64,000 nucleotides of DNA from Posidonia oceanica (GCA_037176725.1 JAZBRS010000074.1:61818001-61882000); one strand, 5' to 3'; shown: positions 44,746 to 57,700, numbered from the stretch's first letter. The notes: a model not told the origin generated them from the sequence alone. A program made the numbers and translations.

Positions 44746-45660
44746 GATAGTTTACGGTCCTATCAATCGGAAGCGATAGTTTACGAACCTATCAACCGGA
44801 AGCGATAGTTTACGGACCTATCAACCGGAAGCATTTGTGAGTGATAGTTACTAGATATCAGCCGTAAAACATGATTGTGCAGGATAGTTTACGGTCCTAT
44901 CAACCGGAAGCGATAGTTTACAGGCCTATCAACCGGGAGTGATAGTTTACGGCCCTATCAACTAGGAGCGATAGTTTACGGTCCTATCAACCGGAAGCAC
45001 AATCCATGAGTGATAGTTACTAGATATCAGCTGTATGACGCAAATGCCAGAGAATGATAGTTTACGGTCCTATCAACCGGAAGCGATAGTTTACGGGTCT
45101 ATCAACCGGGAGTGATAGTTTACGGGCCTATCAACCGAGAGCGATAGTTTACGATCCTATTAACCGGAAAGGGCATTTGCGAGTGATAGTTACTGGATAT
45201 TAGCCGTATAACATGATTGGCGCAGCGATAGTTTACGGACCTATCAATCAGGAGCGATAGTTTACGGACCTATCAACCGGAAAGCACAATCATGAGGGAT
45301 AGTTACTGATTATCAGCCGTATAATGCAATTGCAAGTGATAGTTTACGGTCCTATCAACCGGAAGTGATAGTTTACGGGCCTATCAACCGGGAGCGATAG
45401 TTTACGGGCCTATCAACCGGAAAGTGCAATTGCAAGGGATAGTTACTGGATATCAGTCGTATAATGTAATTGCAAGTGATAGTTTTGGATATTAGCCAAG
45501 GATGAGTTTTGGATCATCAGCCAGAAAATGATAGTTTACAGTCCTATCAACTGGAAAGTGCAATTATGAGGGACAGTTACTAGATGTCAGTGGTATAACA
45601 CAACTGCGGGCTAGATAAGACACCAGCCCAAGATGATAGTTTACGGTCCTATCAACCGGA
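44746..45660. repeat. 28-bp minisatellite (GATAGTTTAC...CTATCAACCGG), element 2
   Basis: Same family as 3328-4402. Most units here read TTTACGGTC or TTTACGGGC and AACCGG, whereas element 1 units mostly read TTTACAGTC and AACTGG. So arrays have been homogenised separately in each element, and CCGG sites are mostly kept here. Confidence 0.9.
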
Positions 45661-45667
45661 AAGAGCA

Positions 45668-45847
45668 GTGATTGATTGATTGATTGATTGATTGATGATT
45701 GATAAGAAAAAGAGGGATTGATTGATTGAAAGTTTGATAAGAAAAAGAGTGATTGATTGATTAATAAGGAAAAGAGTGATTGATTGATTGATAAGGAAAA
45801 GAGTGATTGATTGATAAGGAAAAGAGTGATTGATGATTGAAAAAGAT
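45668..45847. repeat. GATT microsatellite with GATAAGAAAAAGAG interruptions
   Basis: Runs of GATT alternate with GATAAGRAAAAGAG between the two minisatellites. Element 1 has only a short version (4411-4430). Confidence 0.85.
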
Positions 45848-46283
45848 TGATAAGATATCGGACTTATCGGCCGGCAAATGAATAAAAGAATAGAATGATA
45901 AGATATCGGACTTATCGGTCGGCAAAGTGGGGATGAAGGAATGATAAGATATCAGACTTATCGGCTGGCAAAGGGAAAGAGACGATAAGATATCGGACTT
46001 ATCGGCTGGCAAATGAATAAAAGAATAGAATGATAAGATATCAGACTTATCGGCTGGCAAAGAGGGGATGAAGGAATGATAAAATATCGGACTTATCGGC
46101 CGGCAAAGGGAAAGAGATGATAAGATATCGGACTTATCGACCGGCAAATGAATAAAAGAATAGAATGATAAGATATCGGACTTATCGGCCGGCAAAGAGG
46201 GGGTAAAGGAATTATAAGATATCGGACTTATCGACCGGCAAAGGGAGAGAGATGATAAGATATCGGACTTATCGGCCGGCAAG
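45848..46283. repeat. GATAAGATATCGGACTTATC minisatellite, element 2
   Basis: Same core as the 56-bp array of element 1, but with three alternating linkers (AATGAATAAAAGAATAGAAT, AGAGGGGATGAAGGAAT, AAAGGGAAAGAGA). The higher-order period is therefore longer. Confidence 0.88.
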
Positions 46284-46377
46284 TGAATGGGTTTCGCGAG
46301 AGCGAATCATCCCATGATACCAGGAATATCATGAGGGAAAGAGAGGGAGAATGATACCATGGGGCGATCAAAAGATG

Positions 46378-46404
46378 CCCCTGGTATCAGGATGATACCA
46401 GGGG
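46378..46404. other. Perfect 12-bp-stem hairpin, element 2
   Basis: CCCCTGGTATCA, loop GGA, TGATACCAGGGG. It is the counterpart of 5107-5133, with a G-C pair replaced by A-T on both arms. Confidence 0.75.
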
Positions 46405-46496
46405 TTGGCTAGCGCCTCCTTGGCATCGGAAGCAGAGGATGAAGACAAAACTGTCGTGTTTGCCAGACGAGTAGTTTGGGGTACCAGCCCAAGGGT

Positions 46497-46600
46497 GATG
46501 ACAGGTTGACGGACCTATCGCCGGGTAATTAGGGGTGCTAGCCAAGGATGACAGGTTGACAGACCTATCGCCGGGCAGTTGGGGGTGCCAGCCCGTTGAT
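46497..46600. repeat. 54-bp minisatellite, two units, element 2
   Basis: Two units beginning GATGACAGGTTGACGGACC (the second with an AGGATGACAGG variant), homologous to the five units of element 1 at 11000-11269. The stretch 46601-46869 after it holds no gene. Confidence 0.8.
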
Positions 46601-46869
46601 GAAGATCCGGATGACGGTGCCCGGCAGCTTTGCTTGTTCAGATGTCATGGGTCAGCACTTGGGTGGATGAGGACTTTCTTGTGGTGTTTGGCAGCAAGTC
46701 TGGCCCAGGGCCTTGCAGATATGATTGATATGATCATGTATGCACTTGTGGCAGATTTGAAATGCAAATAGGTGGCTCAAACCACCTTTGTATTGATTGA
46801 ACTTGATTACATGCCTGTGACAGGCCAAAAGTTTACAGCATAAGATAGACTGGCAGTTACATGGACGCT

Positions 46870-48072
46870 CTAATCGGTCTGGGCTTTCTTTGCCCTTCTG
46901 GAGTCTAGGAACTACGGAGCACCAGGAGGTATCTCACTGATAGGCCAGAAAGCTTGTACCTCTGTTAGATATTCGAGAGTACATCCCGAGCCTTGTGCAG
47001 ATGCCAGGTCAGTAGACCGCACTCCATGCTGCATGAGATCTGCCAGCTTTGTTGTAGCAGATGTTGTCCCATAAGGATATGCTTGAAAAAGCCTTGGGGC
47101 TGTGCTGTCTATGAAAGCGCCCTGCTGGAGGCCGAACTGCCGCATGACCCGGATGGGGTGATACTCCACACCTCCGGTGAATCCAGGCAGCACCACGAGT
47201 CGTGCATCGCGGGTGTCGAAAAAGATAGTGAAAGGCTCAGCCGCAGACGAGATGATGCGCCAGGTGACGGTGTCGTCTGTCAGCTTAGATAGCTTCTTGT
47301 ATTCTTCGGGGACCTTTTTGATTGTCCTAGCATGGCCGTTGTTGCAGTATGTTTCAATGATGTGGCTGCGGGGGCGCAGCAAGTTCAGTTCAAGGTGTGC
47401 AGCCAGCCAGATCTGCACTAGCACTCCACAGCCGTGGAAGTGGTGGCAGCGGTGGGAGATGCGGTCCAGTCCGCAGTAGGTTTTAGCCAAGATGACCGGT
47501 GCCAGGTCGATCTGCCTAGTCACCACAGCAAGTGCGATTTCAGCAATTTCTATCGCGATTGTCATCCGGCCATGGGTGAAGATCAGCTCTCCTAGAAATC
47601 AGATGACAAATCCCCGAAGCCACAGGTCATCTCCGAGTTCAGCATGCTTGTCTATGATTTCATCAAAGTATTGTAAGCGCAGCATGGGCGCGGGGCCGCT
47701 GGTGCAGATCAATCTTTGCTGGCACCTGTCAGTGGATAGCCCAGATAGCTTGCAGAGGACCGCTATGTATTTGTCGCGCCTCATGAAAATGGGCGGTCCC
47801 ATCAGCCGAGAGAAGCCACAGATGCGGCTCACCTCCTCCAGAGTAGGTGTCAGCTCGGTCCTTCCGAAGCGGAAGACATGGTGCGCCGGCTTCCAGAATC
47901 TTACGGCAGCGCACAGAAGGTGACGGCTCACTTCGACATCAGCTGCCTTCAGCAGTTTTGTGGGTATGCCCTAGAGGCGCAGCTTCTCGCGGTCTTCCTG
48001 AGTAAGCTTGCCAATCCAGCCCTGTAGGGCTTCAGAACAGTGCACTGGGGTTTCAAGAGTTGGATATCCCAT
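46870..48072 (-). pseudogene. DUF7745 / plant-mobile-domain-like ORF of element 2
   Basis: From ATG 48072 to the TAG at 46870-46872 this is 1203 nt, the same length as in element 1 (17944-19146). It is interrupted by TAG 47971-47973 (TGG in element 1), TGA 47599-47601 and TAG 46912-46914. The segments carry the same motifs: TPTLEEVSRICG, IALAVVTRQIDLAPVILAKTY, CGVLVQIWLAAHL and GVEYHPIRVMRQFG. The tail after residue 347, lost behind stops in element 1, is readable here (EYLTEVQAFWPISEIPPG). The conserved length and motifs argue that this was a real gene of the element family. Confidence 0.8.
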
Positions 48073-49594
48073 GGCGCAGGCCATAGGGGTACAGGCAGAT
48101 GCTACAGAGCTTGAAGGTACCTGTTATCAATGTTGCAGACAGTCAGATCACACAGGCATATAATCTCCAACGGAAAGTAGAATCCGAGGCTGATAAAGCA
48201 GTTCAAAATGTATTCAGTAGTTAATATCAGAATAAGGCAGCTAAACAGACATAAACAAAGGAAATGGTAGCAGTCTTGTGGACACGGGGGCAAGGACTGG
48301 CAGGAGATTTGGACCAGCGCAGCCCAAGCGGCGTCAAAGCGTTCTTGGTAAGAAGTACTGTCTCAGAGTCGAAGCGAGTTACAGAGCGGAACGATTGATA
48401 AGAAGGAAAGGATGATTGAAGATGCATGTATGCGTGATGCAGGTCGGTATGCTTAAGAGATGATTAGTATGCTTTGGTGCCCTCAGCATACGGAGTGCTT
48501 TGGTGCTTGCTGCAAAGGAAGGGAGTGGTCCTTGACTCACTGGGCCCTACTTGGACTGTTAGCTTGCTGGTGGCACTCCGGAATGGGTGTTGGCAGTATA
48601 CAGGTGGTGGTGTGGTGAGGACAGGTTACTTGCCGAGCTCTCAGGACCTACACCTACTATTTCTGCTCTCCTTTTTGACTTCTCCCTCATGGGTATGCAG
48701 TCTTTCTCTGCCCCTAGCTAGGAGATGGTAAGTGTTTGCTTTTAGAGGGAAGTGGTAGACCCTTTTAGGCTTACACCCTTGGGTTTCTTGTAAGGTACGG
48801 GGGATGATATTGCCTGTATTTTCGAGTCGATCCTTGTCTAACCCTTTTTCCCTTTTTGTTGTTGTTTTTTCTTCTTCTTCTTCTTCTTTTTTGCCTTTCT
48901 GCTTGCTTTTTCTCTTCTCTTTTTTTTTGTTTTTGTTTGCTTGCTTTTTTTCTTCTCTTTTTTTTTCATAGGCTTTTGTTATCCCCACTTTGGAGGTAAA
49001 AAGAAGGGTGTTTGGGTTGTAATGGATGTGGGCTTTGGGTCTGCTATGTGATGGGTAGAAGGAATAAGGTTAGACTGCACACTCCTATCTCTAGGGCCAG
49101 CTTCTATCTTCGTCTTCTGTTCCTTGGACGTGCCCAAGCCTAGATGTCTATTCTCACTTTTTTCAAATTCACATCCTAGCATTTTTTCTCCCTCGGAGGT
49201 GTATGTCCTTACGAGTTTTAGGCAGTTCGCCTGTCTTGATTGATGGTGGCTCCCTCACTAGCTAAGGCGTCTAAGTAGTGCCGGGTGAGGCAGGGTGGAC
49301 TCTTTCCAGAGCAGGCAAGCACTTCCGATTTTCCTCATCAGGCAAAAAGATGCAATGCATGATTTAAGAGGATGACGATGATGATTTGAAAAAGAAATGA
49401 TGCATGTTTTGAGTGGATGACGATGATGATTTGAAAAGAGAGATGATGCATGAGTAGGATAGAGGAAGCATAAGCGGATGTTCAAGAACAAAAGTAAGAG
49501 ACAAGATAGAAGATGCAGGTTAGATGAGAATGTAAGGAGTGAGAAGGTAAGTGTGTAGGTGGGAGAAGAGTATCTGCAACGGGGCCGCCTTCGG
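48073..49594 (-). other. Spacer between integrase and the DUF7745-like ORF, element 2
   Basis: Homologous to 19147-20563. The sense strand has a purine-rich stretch at about 48840-48970 (AGAAGAAGAAG, AAAAAGAG). A GATGATGATTTGAAAA direct repeat at 49370-49450 is expanded relative to element 1. No conserved frame. Confidence 0.55.
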
Positions 49595-50719
49595 CTACTG
49601 ATAGTACTTCTTGAGGTAGCAGAGATTGACGGGCTCAGACTGCTCGACCTGATCCATATCCTCAAGAGATGCAGCGCTGCCCGGAAAGACATGCTTGACC
49701 ACAAAGGGGCCACGCTAGTTAGGTCGGAATTTCCCTCGACCATCAGGCAAGTGAATGGCATGCAGAACAAGGTCCCCTGTCTGGAATCCTCTTGGCTGAA
49801 CATTCTTCAAGTAAGACCTGGCCATTCTCTTTTGGTAGCAGTGAGCATTATGCATAGCTTGCAGCCTGTGCTCATCAATTAGATTCAGTTGGACGCAGCG
49901 GTCTTCGACCCATTCTGCTTCATCCAACTTAGCTTCATGTAGGATCCGCAGTGAGGGGATCTCTACCTCGATGGGTAGCATCGCCTCCATGCCATACACC
50001 AGAGAGTATGGGGTGGTGCCTGTTGAAGTGCGGACAGATGTCCTATACGCCCAAAGTGCGTAAGGAAGCTTGTCGCGCCAATTCTTATGAGTTTCCGCCA
50101 TCTTCTTCAGGATTTTGACCAGATTTTTGTTGGCGGACTCCACTGCACCATTCATCTATGGCCGGTAAGGCAAGGATCTGTGATGTTTGATACTGAAACT
50201 CTGCAGATAGTCTTCGATCCTCTTAGCAATGAAATTTGTGCCATTGTCAGATATAATTACATGCGGGATCCTATACCAGGCTATGATATTGTTTCTGATG
50301 AACTTTTCTATAGCCACAGCAGTCATCGTTTTGTAGGAGGTCAGTTCCACCCATTTGGTGATGTAATCAATCGCTACCAGAATGTAACGATGACCATTAG
50401 AAGCTAGAGGGTGGATGGTGCCAATGATATCAATCCCCCTGGTGGAGAAGGGCCATGGCAACGACATGCTGTGCAGTTCTTGAGGGGACGCCTGAATAAA
50501 ATTGCCATGTACTTGGCAGTTATGGCATCTGCACACAAATCGATAGCAGTCTGCTTCCATAGTTAGCCAGTAGTATCCTTGCAGCATTATCTTCTTGGCC
50601 AGGAGGACGCCATTCATGTGCAGGCCGCAGGTCCCTGCATGCACTTGAAGCATCAACGCATCAGCCTCCGATTTGTTCAAGCAGCGCAGGAGCATCTGAT
50701 TGTATGATCTCTTGTACAA
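49595..50719 (-). pseudogene. pol (IN): Integrase domain of element 2 pol
   Basis: Same fold as the element 1 integrase. The HHCC part is HAGTCGLHMNG and CRCHNCQVHG, and the DDE core is GIDIIG, ISDNGTNF and MNGAVESANKN, with the three acidic residues kept. A TAG (CAG in element 1) falls just before MNGAVES at about 50156, and a second TAG at 49715 (TGG in element 1) precedes the C-terminal GKFRPN-type region. It ends at the pol stop 49595-49597. Confidence 0.9.
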
Positions 50720-51364
50720 CTATCCTGCCCCTAATACATACTTTGACGCTAGACGCGTCAGAGTTCTCTTGTCTACTGCTGAGGTACTGGGTGGAAAGCT
50801 ACTAGATTCCAGGAAGGCTTTTATGTCTTTGTACCAGGGCTGCTCCTCTGTTGTTGAATCTGCCTCTTCAATGCTCATACAGTATGCAGGCTGCTCAATG
50901 CGAGTAACAGATACATCCACTGTGCTGTCTTCAGGTATGCTAAGCCAGGACGGCAGGGTTGCTAACGCATCTGCATATGCGTTCCTTGCTCGGTTCATGT
51001 ATGTGAAGTGGATGCTTGCAAATTGTTTTATCAGCTTCAGCAGGTGTTCATGATATGGCAATAGCTTCGGGTCTTTCGTTTTCCACTCGCCATTGACTTG
51101 AGAGATCACCAGCATAGCATCGCCATGCACCAGCAGCTTCTGCACCTCATGCTCGAGGGCGACATTCAGTCCTAGGATGCATGCCTCGTACTCTGCTTCG
51201 TTGTTGGTGCATTTGAAGGTCAGCTTCCTGGAGAAGGGAATCATCTATCCCTGAGGCGTTGTCAGCACTATGCCTACGCCTCAGCCTCTCTTGTTTACAG
51301 CACCATCAAAGTATAGCTGCCATTGCTCCTAGTCTTCAGGATCTTTGTCTTTAGAGTCCTCCAT
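50720..51364 (-). pseudogene. pol (aRNH): Second (archaeal-type) RNase H of element 2 pol
   Basis: Motifs NNEAEYEA, GDAMLVIS and NAYADALATLPS are present. The first catalytic region (LYFDGAVN) lies upstream of in-frame TAGs at about 51247 and 51330. The part after the catalytic core, around 50720-50860, leads into integrase in the same frame. Confidence 0.88.
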
Positions 51365-51841
51365 TGCAAACAGAATGTCTTCATCTGGAAACTGCATCTG
51401 GAGTGGCTGATATTCAGGCAGTGGGAGATTAGCAAGATGGTCTGCCATAGCTTGGCCTTTTATAGACTTCTACGTGACAAAGGTGATGTCGTATTGAGAC
51501 AGTAGCACCTGCCACTTAACACATCTGCCTACCATGGCCAGTTTTTGAAAGAGGAACTTGATAGGATCATGCTGGCACAAGAGCTGAACTGGGTATGCCA
51601 TCATGTAGTGCCTTAACTTCTGTGCAGCCCAGACAAGGGATAGGTAGGTCTTCTCTATTGTACTGTACCTGGCTTCGCATTCATTGAACTTCTTGCTCAG
51701 GTAGTAAATGGCGTGCTCCTTTCTACCAGATTCATCATGTTGGCCCAAGACGGCGCCCATGGAATGCTGCGTGGTAGAAAGGTAGAGAAGTAAGGGTCTC
51801 CCTAAAGTGGGGGGAACTAAGATAGGAGGCTTAATCAGCAG
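51365..51841 (-). pseudogene. pol (RNH1): First (RT-linked) RNase H of element 2 pol
   Basis: Motifs LYLSTTQHSMGAVLGQHDE, IYYLSKKFNECEARYSTIEK and LVWAAQKLRHYM. As in element 1 the expected first Asp is missing, so loss of this residue predates the split of the two copies. A TAG at 51470 (CAG in element 1) cuts the C-terminal part. Confidence 0.86.
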
Positions 51842-52963
51842 CTGCTTGATCTTGGCAAATGCAGCCTGATACTCCTCGCTCCAGTGAATCTGTGCATTCT
51901 TCTTCAGGAGCTTGAATATGGGTTCACAGATGGGCATAAGCTGTGCAATGAAGCGACTGATGTAATGTAAACGCCCAAGCAGACCTCTGACCTCCTTTTC
52001 AGTCCGAGGGGGTGGCATATCCACGATGGCTTTGGCCTTCATCGGGTCCACTTCAATCCCCCTTTGGCTAACAATGTAGCCCAGCAATTTGCCAGATGAC
52101 ACCCCGAATACACACTTGTTGGGGTTCAGGAACAGCTTGTATTTCCATAGATGGGTAAAGAGCTTCTTTAGATAGGCAAGATGATCTTCAGGCTCTTTGG
52201 TTTTAGCAATCATGTTGTCTACATAGACCTCCACTTCTTGGTGCATGAGGTCGTGAAACAGTGCAGTCATGGTCCTCTAATAGGTTGCGCTAGCATTCTT
52301 TAGCTCGAACGGCATGACTTGGTAGCAGAAGACTCCCTAAGGGGTGATGAATGAGGTCTTTTCCATGTCTTCTTCTGCCATTTTGATCTGATTATATCCA
52401 GAAAAGCCGTCCATGAAGGAGAGCATCTTGTGGCCCACTGTATTGTCGACTAGGACGTCAATGTGAGGCAATGGGAAGTCGTCCTTGGGACTCGCCTTGT
52501 TCAGGACCCTATAGTCGATGCAGATCCGGACGCGGCCGTCTTTCTTGGACACAGGTACAATATTTGCCAGCCACTCAGGATAATGGACGACCTTGAGGAA
52601 ATTGACTTTGTGCTATTTCATGATCTCTTCTTTGATCATAAGTAGCCACTCCGGTCGCCATCTTCTCAGCTTCTGCTTTACTGGCTTGGCATTTGGATCT
52701 AGGGATAGATTGTGCACCACTATCTCTATGTCAAGGCCAACCATATCTTCGTAACTCCAGGCGAAGACATTCGCATATTCTTCTAGGAATGTGATGAATT
52801 CTGCTCGAGCCTGGGGGGACAGCTGGGCACTGATGCGGACTTCTCTGACTTCTTTAGCTATGCCGATGTTAACAACCTCTGTTTCTTCTTCAACGTGGTG
52901 GTTGGGGCCTTCTGGGTCGTCGTCGTAGGGTCGGAACTTGGGCAATGGTTCGTCAGTCTCGTC
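51842..52963 (-). pseudogene. pol (RT): Reverse transcriptase of element 2, catalytic motif mutated to YVDN
   Basis: It is split into three open segments by TAGs at about 52277, 52337 and 52613. RT motifs are FPLPHIDVLVDN, FMDGFSGYNQI and LLGRLHYISRFI. The catalytic YVDD reads YVDN, with Asn at codon 52214-52216 (AAC against GAC in element 1). This is a C>T change at a CpG on the plus strand. The enzyme would be inactive even if the stops were suppressed. Confidence 0.92.
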
Positions 52964-54700
52964 CTCGCCCGTATCATCCTCCTCTCCATAAGCAATAAGT
53001 TCTGAGAGGATCTCTTTCTCAAAAGAAGGATTTGTGATGTCGAAAGAGTGTATGTGTTCCGCTGCCTGGCCCTGGTGACGCTTCAGGATGGTCACGCTTA
53101 CTCGAGTATTCTTGTAGCCTCGGTGCGCGACCTCCGTCCTGGCAACTTCTTCTATCAGCTCTGGCCTGACTGATTCTACTGAGTGCTCTGCTGATTCTAC
53201 TAAGGGCCTTGCTGATTCTACCACTGATACTGCTGATGGCCCTGCTACTGAGGCTGCTAATGATTCTGTTGCTGATTCTGCTTTCTGCTCTGCTACTACT
53301 GTTGCCTAGACTGCTAGTGCTTCCTCCTCTGAGTCTTCTGGTGTGCTCGTGGAGGGTACGCCGGACTGGCAGCTGATCTGGGCACTGCCGCTTGCCACAC
53401 TGCCTAAGTGAGGCATGTGCTGCACAAACCACCTAGACCCGCCTTCTGGTTGCTGAGTGATGAGCTCATTTGGTCTAGGGGAGTCCGATACTGCTGAGTC
53501 TTCTTCTAGGACCATGATAAAGGCATGGTCTTCTCGTAGAGGAGGGTCCGTAGCCACGGCTTTCCCTTTCCTTTCTACAGCTTGATGCTCTGCCAAGTCT
53601 TCTACTATCGACTTGAGCTGTTCTTGGTAAAGTAACTCTAAGTCAGACATCCATGAATCGACCTGGGCTTCTATCACCACTCCTTCCTCCTCATCCGAGG
53701 GTGAGTCGACATAGTAGGCGCTGGGGGCCTGCGACTCTGGCCCGGCTGCAAGATGGATCGCTGCCCTTGGTATTTGCATGGTCTAGCTCACGGGCGCACC
53801 TGATAGCGGCAACTTCGGCATCGGAAATCCAAACAGACTGGTCAGCGAGGCCACAGACGGGTACGCTGCCAGGGTCACTATTGCAGTTAGAGGGCAGGTA
53901 GAGGTGCTCTTCTAAGGGCTCAAGGGCCGAGAGACTATGGTGCTCAATTGGTTCTCTGCATCTAGTTGTGACTGTGAGAGTGCAGCCTCTGACGCCATGG
54001 GGGCCTTCCATGAGAGTTGCTGTTTTGCGGCAGGAGGATGTGAAGCGGACTGTGCCGGCTGCATTCTCGGTGTTGCGGTTGCTGAAGTGGGCCGAGTCGC
54101 ACTATTGACTGAATTGACTGATTGTCCCTCCAGAGAGAGTGACAGCGGTACTGATACGACTACGACCGCAGGTAGCCTGCCTGATTGTGCTAGAAGGAGT
54201 GTTTCTGACTTCTGAGCTGCTGCTACTGCCTGTGCTTGTGATGCAGATGTGGCTGCAGAAATGTAAGAGCTTGTCAGTTCTGCCACAGAGTCTGCTGAAT
54301 TGTCTACTGTATCTGCTGAAGGAAGGGCCAAACAAATTGACCGTGGCGCTTCCATGCTGATTAGAGCCTTGCTGCTAGTTGGGACTACCTCTACTACGCC
54401 AGACTGCTCCTCATCTGAGTAGTAGTCCTCAATGCAGGCCCAATCTTCTATTGGCACCATGACTTGATCGTCCGTTGATCCCAGAACTCCTGTACTGGTG
54501 AAGTTAGTGAGGTCTCTGGGGATGGCTGGTTCCTGATTCTTGAGCTGAAAGCAGTGGTCTTCGTTGGGCTTGGGCTCATAACCGAGGCCTTCAGATTTCC
54601 TCTGCTTCGCCGCTACGATCGGCTCTGCGATCCCCTAGCTGTGACGCCCGAGCGGTGTACCCTTTATGTAACCCCACCTATGACATACATTCTCGACCAT
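52964..54700 (-). pseudogene. Protease-RT linker region of element 2
   Basis: Same Ser/Ala/Glu-rich low-complexity region as in element 1, in the same frame as protease and RT, with private stops at about 53306 and 53912 (both sense in element 1). It includes the conserved pre-RT segment HIHSFDITNPSFEKEIL. There is no recognised domain. Confidence 0.62.
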
Positions 54701-55332
54701 TCGAAAGAGGTTGTTGTGAACGGCCAAGGAGTTGGCGCGTTCAAGATCAGGAATGAAGTTAACCGGCTCGCACCGATTAACGCGGTACAAGGCTTTGGAA
54801 GTCTCGGGGTCAAACGGGATAGTTTGTGAAGTGACGGGGGAGACTGCCTCGATTTGCTCCTTCTCAAAGTTCTCCGCCATGACGACAATGACATCATCGC
54901 CGTGACGGTACTTCAACATTCGATGGAGGGTTGAGGGAAGGACCTGATGCTTGTGGAGCCAAGGGCGCCCAAGTAGGAAATTGAAGTTCGGCTTCAAGTT
55001 GACGACATAGAATTCTACATCGAAAACAACCGGGCCAATGGCAAGAGGAATAATCAGGATCCCCAAAGCGTCATGGTGGGTGTTGTCAAAAGTTGTCATT
55101 CCCTTCACGACTAGTGTGATGTCCTCGGCTTTGAATCCGAGCTTAGTTGCAGTATGCAAGGGGCAGACGTTAAGGCCTGACCCGTTATCAACCAGCGTTA
55201 GGGGAATGCGAAAGTTTTTGAACTGAACCGTGACGAACAGGGGTTGATTGTGATTAATCCCTGCCGGAGGCAGCTCATCACTCGTAAAAGAGATGACCTG
55301 GGGCTCCGCAATCATCCCTACCATACTTTCCA
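54701..55332 (-). pseudogene. pol (PR): Aspartic protease domain of element 2
   Basis: LVDNGSGLNVCP active site, VVFDVEFYVV and FNFLLGRPWLHKH. It is open through the whole domain in a 332-codon segment (54635-55633) that reaches from the gag tail into the linker, so the domain itself is intact here. The CGA codon at 54701-54703 is TGA in element 1. Confidence 0.9.
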
Positions 55333-57131
55333 AGGCTAAAGGCTCAATGGATTGGGACACACGGGCGGCTTGGAACACGTGAAGGAAAGCTTTGCGGTGT
55401 TCGGCAGAGGTGTGGATTAGGTCCCAGATGGAAATGTCGGCTTTGACCTTCTTAAGTTGGGAGGTTATGTCAGCTTTGGATTGGTTTTTCTTGGCAGCAG
55501 TAGGGGTTGTTTTGGCAAGCTCTAAAGGGATAGTGGCAGGAGATTGGGCCGCTACAAGTTGGGTAGGGATTTGGCTTGCTACAGGTTGGTTTGAGGTTGG
55601 ATCTGCTATGGGCTGGTTAAAGGGTGGGGGCAAAGCAGGTTCAGGGTGATTTGGCCTAATTGCCGGTGCTGGGGGTCTGTAGACCCTCCCCGATCACGTT
55701 ACTTCTGCGCACATATCTGTAGCGTAGCTGTAAGGGACGCGATGGGTGTCTAGGATTAAATCAATAACCACTGGAGCACGTGCTGCGAGCACAAGAGGGG
55801 TTACAGGGGGGACCTACTGGATACTGAGGTCTATCTAAATGGTAAGGTTGTTGGGGTGGGAAGGCAGGGGCTGGCTGAGGTTTGCCTAGAAGATGTATAG
55901 GGGATTCTAGCTGAGGCCGCCCTAAGAGGTGGACAGGGGATCTAGGTTGGGCCCTAGCTAGGAGATGTACATGGGGTTGAGCCTGAGGAAGCACAGCAGG
56001 GGGCGCGAAGGAGCGCTCTGGCCTGGCACGCGGTCGGATCATGTGAACTCCCGACTCGGAGCTGGCAACTGCCACAAGATAGAGATTGATAGCAAAAAGC
56101 TTAGAGATATCAGAAATAAGATCAGAAGGGTCTACGACAGAGGTAGTAGGCCCAGAAGGGAAGACAGAGTGAATGCCTGAGGTTCCTGCCCCTCTCGAAT
56201 AAGTGTGCTCCGGTAGGGGTTGGTGGATGATGCCAGAATGAGGGGGAACAGCTGAATGTGCAGATGCATGTGTGTGTGCTTGAGTGGATGCCTCATGCGT
56301 GTCAATCACAATCGTTCCTGATTCCATTAGGTCCTGAATTGTGTTCCGCAGGGAATAGCAATTATCCATCGAATGCCCGATGCTTCGATGGAAATTGCAG
56401 AAGAGGTTCGCCTTAAACCAATGCGGCAAAGGATTTGGGGGCAGGCGAACCTCCAAGAACTTCAGGAGCGATGCAACCTTCGGCAAGATGACCGTGAGCG
56501 GTTCCACTAGTGGGGCGAACTTCCACTTCTTAATGGGTGGCCTTCTTTGCCTCTGGTATGAGCCTTGCTGAACTGGTGCGGTAGGGTAGACCGGTCTAGC
56601 AATGGCTGTGATCTATGGTGTGGGTGGATTCCTAGGTGCAGGAGCATACACCATCTGAGCTGGGGCAGGCCGGGACGGCAAGTGAACAGGCATAGCAGGA
56701 GAGTCGACGAATGCAACAGCAGTTTTTGGTGAGTCCTTCTTCTTTGGACGGTTGTTGCTGTTGCCGCTGTTGTTGTTGGAGGTGCTACTGTTGGCGCTGT
56801 TACTGTTGATCGTGGCCTGCTTAGCGAATGCAGAGAGAGCCGGGAAGTTGCCACTCCGTAAAGAACTCTCCATGCGCGCTCCAGCTCGGATAAGTGCTGC
56901 AAAAGTAGTGACTGGCTGGATGCTAAGTAGAGCTCCAAGAGATGGCTGCGCCCCTTTGATAACGATCTCAATAGATTCCTCGTCAGAGGGTCTATCTCGG
57001 ACCTATGAAGCAAGGGCGGGCCAGCGGCCGACGTACTCCCCGAACGGCTTGCTGGAATTCTGCTTAATTGCGATCAAGTCCGCCCGCTTTGGGACTAGAT
57101 CGAGGTTGAAGGAGTACTGTTCCAGGAATGC
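55333..57131 (-). pseudogene. gag: gag C-terminal part with zinc-knuckle-like motif, element 2
   Basis: Contains LFCNFHRSIGHSMDNCYSLRN (within 55761-56507) and the HLLGRPQ-type repeats. An extra G in a G-run at about 55808 (six G against five in element 1) shifts the frame back into that of protease. Upstream of it gag is read in the shifted frame. Confidence 0.82.
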
Positions 57132-57700
57132 CTAACTGAGGTCATTCCAAGTCTTGATGGCTGACATATCAAGCGATGTGAACCACTTGAGCGCCGGCCC
57201 GGTCAAGCTCTTCTGGAATAGGCGGATCAGCAACCTCTCGTTAGCCTGAAGTTGAGCGAGATCACCGCAATACGCCTTCAGGTGTGCTACGGGCCAGCCC
57301 CTACCATTGTATTTCTCAAAGTCCGAGATTTTAAACTTCGGAGGGAGTACCACCTCTGGAAAGTAGCAGAGGTCCCGAAATTGGTAGGTCTGGTGCTCAG
57401 TACCCTGCACTAGTTGTAGTGCCTTCTCCAAGACGTCCATCCGGTTGTTGATGGGGTCTGGATTTGCTGCATAGGAGAGGGATCGGCAGGGGTAGTGAGC
57501 ACATACGCCGAATGGGTCACACCTAAGTGCTCCTCCGGATCAACCATAGCGTCGCCTGGTGGAGCAACGGGATGGCCGGCGTATCCGTGCTGGGGAACTA
57601 TGTATGCAGGGATGAATGCAGGGTTCTGGGCCTGATGCAAGGGAGGAGGGTAGAGGACATGCTATGCTGTGGGAGGGGTAGGATGCTGGAGCACCAGTTG
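57132..57700 (-). pseudogene. gag: gag capsid domain, element 2
   Basis: KFKISDFEKYNGRG, HLKAYCGDLAQLQANERLL and LFQKSLTGPALKWFTSL are readable in 57132-57440. A one-base deletion at about 57470 separates this from the N-terminal part, and a TAG at 57132 (CAG in element 1) closes it. Confidence 0.86.
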
